Of a DNA stretch of 39,388 nucleotides, positions 33,951 through 39,388 are shown piece after piece. The translations under genes and the position numbers were made by a program. Numbering within the stretch: the first letter of the stretch is position 1; each line of letters opens with the position of its first letter. This DNA is from an uncultured Brevibacillus sp. (GTDB taxonomy: Bacteria; Bacillota; Bacilli; Brevibacillales; Brevibacillaceae). The notes under the pieces are model-generated. The model made no database searches. It was not told where the DNA came from and saw only the letters and a list, made by a program, of their open reading frames with translations. The DNA lies in NCBI GenBank assembly GCA_946402065.1, contig CAMIVR010000038.1:1-39388 (forward strand), given 5' to 3'.

Positions 33951-34284
33951 TCTTATTCTCAAAACAGATAAACAAGCAAATCTTTTGAGAATAACCAAAA
34001 CGTGGAAAACGCGCAACTCTGAACCGACCTATTATTATTTTTGGGAAAAGTCAGCTTTTTATTACGAACATTTCAGCCTTGGTACAGGAATTGCTGTTAC
34101 AATCGTGTTAGCAGGCATGCTGCGCAAGGGCGTTCGCTCAGACGAAAGTCCACGCTATCTGTCTGCGATCAGCTTTTAACCAAGAGAAGGGAAGTGGAAT
34201 TTACATTGAAAAAGCATGGAGTAGGTTCAGAACAACTGAGCGGTTTCACAAGAGCAAAAACAAATGAACGGGGAGGACGACGAT
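33951..34284. other. Intergenic stretch with no supported gene
   Basis: About 330 bases lie between the operon terminator and the saccharopine-dehydrogenase-like gene. I see short open frames without ribosome sites and no RNA structure that I recognise. It must hold the promoter of the next gene, but I found no convincing -35/-10 pair. Confidence 0.5.
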
Positions 34285-35493
34285 TTGAGCTTGAACGTAG
34301 CCATTTTGGGAGTTGGCGCTGTAGGTCAAGTATGTGCCACGGAGGTTGTTAAGCGAGAGTATCTTGCGCATTTGGTACTGGCCGATATTTATACGGCCGG
34401 CGCGGAGGCAGTGGCAAAAAAGTTGGCCGAAACGACTGCGGCACCGATTACCGTAGTGCAAGCGGATGCCAGCAGTGTCGAGAGTGTAGCTGCCATTTTA
34501 CAGGATGTAGATGTAGTGGTGTATGCCGGGTTGCCGGAGTACAATCCACAGGTGATGGAAGCGTGTGTACAAACGAAGACGAACTATATCGATCTAGCGG
34601 CGGACGGACCGGGTGCGCACCAGCTGCTGGAGCAATTGGCATGCAATGAAACGTTTAAACGAGCAGGTATACTCGGTATCCTGGGGATGGGGTGCGACCC
34701 CGGGTTTTCCAATGTGGCTGCCCGCTATGCAGCCGATCAGATGGATACGGTGAAGACGATCACCGTTCTCGACGGGGATAAATCAACCGTCGATTACGAC
34801 GGGTTTTGCACGTATTTCAGCCCGCAGACAGCGATTAAGGAATGCTTGTCCCTGCCGAATTACTGGACCCCGGAAGGCGGAGACCAGTACTTCTCGGAGC
34901 ATTTGCCCAACAAGGAGCTGATTGAGTTTCCCGCTCCAATCGGTTGGCTGGAATGCTACAACGTCGAGCATGAGGAGCCGACGACATTGGGGCCGTCGAT
35001 TGGCAAAGGCGTCGAGTACGTGGAGTTCAAGTACGCGATGCCGCAAGAGCTGGTCGCGACGCTGAGAACATTGAAATATCTGGGGATTGACGAAGAAAAG
35101 CCCGTGGAGATTGGCGGGGCGCAAGTGAACCCGCTTGACGTAATCGTCAAAATGATGCCGAAACCAGCCGACCTGGCCGGGAAAATCCGCGGTCATTCGT
35201 GCATCGGTACATTGGTCAAAGGCACGAAGGGCGACCGGAATGTCGAGATGTTCGTCTACTCCATGGTTACCCATGAGGAGGCATACGAAAAAGCCGGCTC
35301 ACAGGCGACTGTCTGGCAGACCGGGATACCGCCGATCGTGGCGCTCGACATGATGGCCGAAGGGCTGCTGAATACAACCGGCTGCATTCCCCCGGAGATG
35401 ATCGACCCCGTTCCATTCCTGGAGCGATTACGAGCGAGAGGAATGAGATGGGACGTAATTCAGAAAATAAGTCCGATAGACGTACTGGCTTAA
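34285..35493 (+). CDS. Saccharopine dehydrogenase-family oxidoreductase (paralogue 1)
   Basis: A 402-residue NAD(P)-dependent oxidoreductase. The Rossmann motif VAILGVGAVGQVC (5-17) opens it, then VLADIY, the strand VDVVVYAGLPEYN, and GILGMGCDPGFSNVAARYAA, which matches the GxxxDPG block of lysine 6-dehydrogenase and carboxynorspermidine dehydrogenase types. The C-terminus PPEMIDPVPFLERLRARGM also matches that group. I start at TTG 34285 rather than ATG 34264. The paralogue at 37014 starts at an equivalent TTG, and both follow GGAGGACGAC. It probably reduces an imine or oxidises an amine such as lysine or a polyamine. A PotD-like gene follows. Confidence 0.8.
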   Translation: MSLNVAILGVGAVGQVCATEVVKREYLAHLVLADIYTAGAEAVAKKLAETTAAPITVVQADASSVESVAAILQDVDVVVYAGLPEYNPQVMEACVQTKTNYIDLAADGPGAHQLLEQLACNETFKRAGILGILGMGCDPGFSNVAARYAADQMDTVKTITVLDGDKSTVDYDGFCTYFSPQTAIKECLSLPNYWTPEGGDQYFSEHLPNKELIEFPAPIGWLECYNVEHEEPTTLGPSIGKGVEYVEFKYAMPQELVATLRTLKYLGIDEEKPVEIGGAQVNPLDVIVKMMPKPADLAGKIRGHSCIGTLVKGTKGDRNVEMFVYSMVTHEEAYEKAGSQATVWQTGIPPIVALDMMAEGLLNTTGCIPPEMIDPVPFLERLRARGMRWDVIQKISPIDVLA

Positions 35494-35521
35494 TATATGG
35501 TAAAAAATACGACAGCTGAGA

Positions 35522-35555
35522 AAGGATGGGTATAAAACACATCCAGGCCATCCTT
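35522..35555 (+). terminator. Weak terminator-like hairpin after paralogue 1
   Basis: AAGGATGG (35522-35529) pairs with CCATCCTT (35548-35555), but the bases after it are not T-rich. It may be partial or structural. Confidence 0.4.
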
Positions 35556-35571
35556 CATCATTCATCATTTC

Positions 35572-35600
35572 ACCACAATTGGTTCCGAGCCAATTGTGGT
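35572..35600. promoter_or_regulatory. Perfect 11-bp inverted repeat, candidate operator or RNA hairpin
   Basis: ACCACAATTGG (35572-35582) and CCAATTGTGGT (35590-35600) are exact inverted copies around a 7-base loop. No T-run follows on either strand, so a simple terminator is unlikely. It lies about 140 bases before the PotD-like gene. Confidence 0.55.
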
Positions 35601-35739
35601 ACCATTTCAAATTTGCTGAAAAGCGATGCGTCGTTATCAGAGTGAAAGGGACAGGCGGTCACTGGTTGATAATCGATACGCCGCTGCCATTTCATAAAGC
35701 GCGACAGCTCGTTTTTCATGAGCAAAATGGAGGGAAATA

Positions 35740-36816
35740 ATGAATGTCATGCGGTTTTCAAAAAAGTGGGCCCTTGCCCTGGTGATAACGCTGCTGTCGG
35801 CCCTGGTCAGCGCTGCCTGCAGCTCAGGCGGACAGACGACAGAAGCAGGTCTGGACAAAGAATTGATTTTTGCCAACTGGTCTGACTATACGCCGGAGAA
35901 TTTGCTGGTGAAGTTTGACAAAGAGCACGGCGTCAAAGTTAAGCTGTCTACCTTTTCCTCAAACGAAGAGGTGCTGTCCAAGCTGGCGGCAGGTGGCGAA
36001 GGGCAGTACGATTTGGTCGTCGTCAGCGACTACACTGTCGATATTATGCGCAAACAGGGCATGCTCGAGGAGATAGACAAGAACAATCTGCCGCATTTCC
36101 AAAATCTTTCCAAGGAGTTTCTCGACCAGATTTTTGACCCTGGCAACAAATACTCGATTCCGTACATGGCGGGCAATGTCGTAATCGCTTACAACGAGGA
36201 GAAAGTAGCCAAGCCGCCGACGTCGTATGCCGATTTGTGGAGTGAGGAATACAAGAATTCCCTGGTCGTGCTGGACGATCAGCGGACGTTGATCGGGATC
36301 GCCAATAAAATGCAGGGAAAATCGATGAACGATACAGATCCGGCAGTCTTGAAACATTCCCTGGACCTGCTGATGAAGCTAAAGCCCAACATTAAAGCAT
36401 TTGACAGTGATACCCCGAGAAATATGCTGATCAACGGCGAAGTGAAAGCAGGGCTCATCTGGGGAGCGGAAGCAGCACTGGCGCGAAGAGATGCGCCCAA
36501 CATCAAAACGGCGATTCCCAGAGAGGGACTGAACCTGTGGCTGGACAATTTCGTCATTCCCAAAGGGGCTCCGCACAAGCGGACTGCCGAAGCATTCATC
36601 GACTTCCTCCTGGAAAAGGAAAACAGCGCTGAACTGCCCAGGGCCTTCCCGTACATGCTGCCGAACGATGAAGGCTTGCAGCTTATCGACGATTCGATCA
36701 AAAAAGACATCGCCGTTTACCCGCCGAAAGAAGATATGGCACGCGGCGAGTACCTGATCGACGTCGGGGATGCGACGTCGGAAATCGACCGGATCTGGTC
36801 CCAGTTCAAGCAGTAA
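35740..36816 (+). CDS. PotD-type polyamine-binding lipoprotein (ABC substrate-binding)
   Basis: A 358-residue periplasmic-type binding protein. A lipoprotein signal is followed by Cys27 (VSAAC; Ser at -3 is unusual). The two-lobe fold of the spermidine/putrescine family begins IFANWSDYTPENLL and continues with YDLVVVSDYTVDIM, IPYMAGNVVIAYNE and IWGAEAAL. GGAGGG lies 5 bases before the ATG. No permease or ATPase gene lies beside it, so it either serves a transporter encoded elsewhere or acts as a receptor. It sits between two saccharopine-dehydrogenase-like paralogues, which makes a polyamine or amino-acid substrate likely. Confidence 0.85.
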   Translation: MNVMRFSKKWALALVITLLSALVSAACSSGGQTTEAGLDKELIFANWSDYTPENLLVKFDKEHGVKVKLSTFSSNEEVLSKLAAGGEGQYDLVVVSDYTVDIMRKQGMLEEIDKNNLPHFQNLSKEFLDQIFDPGNKYSIPYMAGNVVIAYNEEKVAKPPTSYADLWSEEYKNSLVVLDDQRTLIGIANKMQGKSMNDTDPAVLKHSLDLLMKLKPNIKAFDSDTPRNMLINGEVKAGLIWGAEAALARRDAPNIKTAIPREGLNLWLDNFVIPKGAPHKRTAEAFIDFLLEKENSAELPRAFPYMLPNDEGLQLIDDSIKKDIAVYPPKEDMARGEYLIDVGDATSEIDRIWSQFKQ

Positions 36817-37013
36817 GGAAATACTCCAGTCGGGTTGCCAAGCTTGCCCGTATGTGTTCGGATACATGGGGGCAGCGGGACCAGCTTGACATTGAACAAA
36901 TGCATGAAACCTGCAGAAGGGTAGTGGAACGATAAAGTGATGAACGGAAAGGATTTGAGCGCAATGGTAGATAAGCCGAATACAAAGCTGAGAATATAGA
37001 GGAGGACGACCGT

Positions 37014-38222
37014 TTGAGTTTGCAAGTTGCCATTTTAGGTGTTGGTGCAGTCGGACAAGTATGCGCGATGGAAGTAGTCAAGGCAGGGTATTTGAAAAAG
37101 CTGGTATTAGCCGATATTTCGACGAAAGCGGCAGAAGCGCTGGCGCAAAAGCTGGCCACACAGACATCCGCCGAAATCGTCATCAAAAATGTGAATGCCA
37201 GTGATGTAGCGAGTGTTGCAGCGATTCTCGGCGAGATCGATGTGCTGATCCATGCAGGCATCCCGCAAAATAACTTCAGCGTGATGGAAGCGTGTATTGA
37301 GGCGAAAACGAATTACATCGACATGGCGGCAGACAGCCCGAATTGGCTGTTGAAGCAGCTGGAGTGGGATGAGAAGTTCAAGCAGGCCGGTATTTTAGGC
37401 ATTATGGGCTTGGGCTGCGACCCCGGATTTACTAACATCGCTGCGCGCTATGCCGTCGATCAGCTGGACAGCGTCAAAACGATTACCATCCTTGACGGCG
37501 ATAAATCGGACGTCGATTACGAAGGCTTTTGCGCGTTTTTCAGCCCGCAAACAGCGATCAAGGAGTGTCTGGCCAAGCCGAACTACTGGACGAAGGAAGC
37601 CGGCATGCTGTTTGATCCGAAGCCGTTCACGCGCAAAGACGAGTACGAATTTCCGGAGCCAATCGGCTGGCTGGACTGCTACCGCGTAGAGCATGAAGAA
37701 GTGGCGACGCTGGGAGAGACGATCGGGAAAGAAAAAGGCTGCGAGCTGGTTGAGTTTATGTACGCCCTTCACCCTGATTTCGTCAACACGCTCAAGGTGT
37801 TAAGCTATCTGGGATTGGATGAGGACGAGCCGATCAAGGTGGATGGCAACGACGTGATTCCGTTGAATGTGGTCGTCACGTCAATGCCGAAGCCAGCCGA
37901 CCTGGCCGGCAAAATCCACGGCTATTCCTGCATTGGTACGGCTGTAAAAGGGATGAAGGACGGGGAAAACATCGAGCTGTTCGTCTACTCGATGGTCCAT
38001 CACGACGAGGTCTACCGGAAGATGGGCTCACAGGCAACGGTCTTCCAGACAGGCGTCCCGCCGGTGGTCGCGATCGATATGATGGCCGAGGGATTGCTCG
38101 CGATGACAGGCTGCATCCCGCCGGAAAAAATCGACCCGGTGCCCTTCCTGGAACGGCTGGATGCTCGCGGGATGAAGTGGTATGTAAGCAAGAAAACGAG
38201 CCCGGTTTTTCAGGACGTATAG
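37014..38222 (+). CDS. Saccharopine dehydrogenase-family oxidoreductase (paralogue 2)
   Basis: A 402-residue paralogue of the gene at 34285. The Rossmann motif is VAILGVGAVGQVC and the DPG block is GIMGLGCDPGFTNIAARYAV, with the same LDGDKS-x-VDY, PKPADLAGKI and MMAEGLL-x-x-TGCIPPE segments. It has a 3-residue insert in the middle (GKEKGCELVEF) compared with its partner. The TTG start follows GGAGGACGACC. The two copies are diverged but collinear, so they are an old duplication, possibly acting together or on two related substrates. A strong terminator follows. Confidence 0.8.
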   Translation: MSLQVAILGVGAVGQVCAMEVVKAGYLKKLVLADISTKAAEALAQKLATQTSAEIVIKNVNASDVASVAAILGEIDVLIHAGIPQNNFSVMEACIEAKTNYIDMAADSPNWLLKQLEWDEKFKQAGILGIMGLGCDPGFTNIAARYAVDQLDSVKTITILDGDKSDVDYEGFCAFFSPQTAIKECLAKPNYWTKEAGMLFDPKPFTRKDEYEFPEPIGWLDCYRVEHEEVATLGETIGKEKGCELVEFMYALHPDFVNTLKVLSYLGLDEDEPIKVDGNDVIPLNVVVTSMPKPADLAGKIHGYSCIGTAVKGMKDGENIELFVYSMVHHDEVYRKMGSQATVFQTGVPPVVAIDMMAEGLLAMTGCIPPEKIDPVPFLERLDARGMKWYVSKKTSPVFQDV

Positions 38223-38230
38223 CAGGCAAT

Positions 38231-38268
38231 CAGCGAGCCGACACTTGAGAGGGAGTGTCGGCTCGCTG
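38231..38268 (+). terminator. Long perfect hairpin, terminator of paralogue 2
   Basis: CAGCGAGCCGACACT (38231-38245) and AGTGTCGGCTCGCTG (38254-38268) form a perfect 15-bp stem with an 8-nt loop. The T-tract is short (TT). It lies between two convergent genes, so it may act for both. Confidence 0.7.
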
Positions 38269-38343
38269 TTGTAAGGACACGTATCCTGCCTGCTGCCGCA
38301 ATCGCTAAACCCCGGGCACTCATCCCGCCCGCTGCCGCGACCG

Positions 38344-39135
38344 CTAGGCTCTGGTATTGACCACACGGACGTATACGCGATCCTGGTGTTTTTCCACCGC
38401 CACCGGTGCATTAAAAAAATCACTCAACGTCTCCGCTTCCATGATCTGCTCCGTTGCTCCGCTCCGGACCACTTCGCCCTGCCGCAAGAGCAGCGTGTGG
38501 CTGAACACGGGAAGGATTTCTTCCGTATGGTGAGTCACATAGATCAGGGTAGGGGTCTGCTCCTGCATCGTCAGCTTGTCAATACTGTCAAGCAGCCTCT
38601 CGCGCGAGAACAGATCCAGGCCGTTGCACGGCTCGTCGAGGATCAGAATCTGCGGGTCAGCCATGAGCGCCCGGGCGATCAACAGTTTTTGCTTCTCGCC
38701 TTGCGAGCACATCCGGAATTCGCGGTCCCACAGATGCCTGCAGCCGAGGGTGTCCATCAGCGCTTCGGCACGCTCCAGGTCTTCTGTGGAAAGCCGCTCG
38801 TATAAGCCGATGCTCGCGTACTTTCCGCTGATGACCACGTATTGGGTTTTATCGTTGCCGTACAGCTTCTCCTGCAGGGAAGAGCTGACCCAGCCGATCG
38901 ACTTGCGCAGGTCGCGCAAATCGACCTCCCCGAACCGATGGCCGAGTACGGACACCGATCCACGTGTCGGCCAAATGTACCCGTTGATTATGTTCAACAG
39001 CGTCGTCTTCCCCGATCCGTTCAGGCCTAGCAGCGCCCAATGCTCTTTCGGCTTCACTGTCCAGCTCACGTCATTCAGCAAGACGCTGTCTCCTCGTTTC
39101 CAGTAGACACCCTGCAAGTCAATCACATTTTTCAT
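38344..39135 (-). CDS. ylmA: ABC transporter ATP-binding protein (YlmA-like)
   Basis: A 263-residue ABC ATPase. Walker A is GLNGSGKT (37-44), the signature is CSQGEKQ (in place of LSGGQ), Walker B is ILILDEPCNGLD and the switch His lies in VTHHTEE. The sequence INGYIWPTRGSVSVLG and GWVSSSLQEKLYG resemble Bacillus YlmA. I start at ATG 39135, which has GAGG about 9 bases upstream; a Met seven codons earlier has no ribosome site. No permease lies beside it in this window, so its transporter partner, if any, is unknown. Confidence 0.85.
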   Translation of the reverse strand: MKNVIDLQGVYWKRGDSVLLNDVSWTVKPKEHWALLGLNGSGKTTLLNIINGYIWPTRGSVSVLGHRFGEVDLRDLRKSIGWVSSSLQEKLYGNDKTQYVVISGKYASIGLYERLSTEDLERAEALMDTLGCRHLWDREFRMCSQGEKQKLLIARALMADPQILILDEPCNGLDLFSRERLLDSIDKLTMQEQTPTLIYVTHHTEEILPVFSHTLLLRQGEVVRSGATEQIMEAETLSDFFNAPVAVEKHQDRVYVRVVNTRA

Positions 39136-39388
39136 GGTCGAAACCTCTTTCTCCATACTTTTTTCGCCGGTTGCTGTCCCATGCAGTCACATCGCGGCTT
39201 ATTTTTATCCCTCAATCATAAAGAAATTGCCGGTGCTTGTCTTTTGCGAAAATTGCTCATATGGCGATCGGCATAAAAGCAACTTTTGCTATTTTAAAAA
39301 TGGCTGAGTCTTGTTTCCGTTTGTCAAAATTGAAAAATCACTTTTAAAATTGACAATGCCCGGAACTGCTCAGCTGCCCGCTCTTCTT
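39136..39388. other. AT-rich intergenic end of window
   Basis: No gene is seen here. Facing copies TGTCAA (39322-39327) and TTGACA (39350-39355) lie in AT-rich sequence. The right-hand TTGACA could be a -35 for a gene beyond the window edge. No matching -10 is present inside the window. Confidence 0.4.

Noticed and set aside
33985..34179. 64-codon plus-strand frame in the gap after the GTPase operon
   Set aside because: The TTG start has no ribosome site, the composition is not convincingly protein-like and no family is recognised.
36819..36935. Plus-strand 38-codon frame after the PotD-like gene (ends CRRVVER)
   Set aside because: It reads somewhat like protein but is very short, has no ribosome site at an in-frame start and no recognisable family.
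38286..38346. Two similar segments with CTGCCGC-x-A-x-CGCTA in the gap before the ABC gene
   Set aside because: Only two short imperfect copies; no basis to call a repeat family.
39322..39355. TGTCAA/TTGACA facing pair as divergent promoters
   Set aside because: No -10 element at 16-18 bases on the minus strand, and the plus-strand candidate runs off the window.
1..39388. tRNA, rRNA, insertion sequences with terminal repeats, phage genes
   Set aside because: I saw no cloverleaf-like or rRNA-like sequence, no intact transposase, no integrase and no paired terminal repeats.

Overview
The window looks like a chromosomal segment of a spore-forming Gram-positive bacterium of the Bacillota, most likely a Brevibacillus/Paenibacillaceae-type organism. 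The reasons are Bacillus-style GlnK/GlnL regulators, two LysM-GH18 (SleL/YaaH-type) spore-cortex hydrolases, strong AGGAGG ribosome sites, frequent TTG and GTG starts, and moderate, patchy GC. I could run no searches. Families are named from motifs and memory, and family-level calls are firmer than substrate calls.

Layout: (1) 109-2300, a GlnK/GlnL two-component pair with terminators on both sides. (2) 2507-7436, a divergent AraC-type regulator followed by a CoA-transferase, an HMG-CoA-lyase-like enzyme and an MFS transporter, apparently a small acid-catabolism module. (3) 7872-11267, an OmpR-type response regulator, a secreted PepSY-like protein, a small ORF and a sensor kinase. (4) 11270-13566, gene debris (a TetR tail, a membrane-protein tail) around a PrmC-like methyltransferase and a MerR-SRPBCC operon with a textbook 19-bp-spacer MerR promoter. 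(5) 13783-16554, two tandem LysM-GH18 hydrolases. (6) 16715-33855, a 17-kb divergent two-operon cluster described below. (7) 34285-38222, two saccharopine-dehydrogenase-like paralogues flanking a lone PotD-type binding lipoprotein. (8) 38344-39135, a YlmA-like ABC ATPase.

The main discovery target is region 6. The rightward operon encodes a signal-peptide vWA protein, a 1129-aa tubulin/FtsZ-superfamily protein with an intact GGTGSG loop, an 883-aa protein, a second, polytopic vWA protein, a 212-aa unknown, a TRAFAC-type GTPase with a split zinc ribbon, and a GTPase-associated (GAP1-like) protein with one membrane helix and a low-complexity exterior tail. The leftward operon encodes a 57-aa membrane peptide, a zinc-ribbon membrane protein and an SH3b-ended extracytoplasmic protein. 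By hand alignment the 883-aa protein appears to be a degenerate paralogue of its tubulin-like neighbour: it keeps the core blocks but has lost the nucleotide-binding glycines and gained a 13-residue tandem repeat. The proposal is a trans-envelope, tubulin plus pseudo-tubulin, GTPase-controlled membrane machine. It is related to the FtsZ-like/vWA/GTPase membrane-remodelling systems predicted by Makarova and Koonin (2010, from memory), but with components that I believe are uncharacterised.

Small broken genes lie in several of the longer intergenic gaps (5.8, 7.5, 11.3 and 13.5 kb), so the flanks of the cluster have probably been rearranged.
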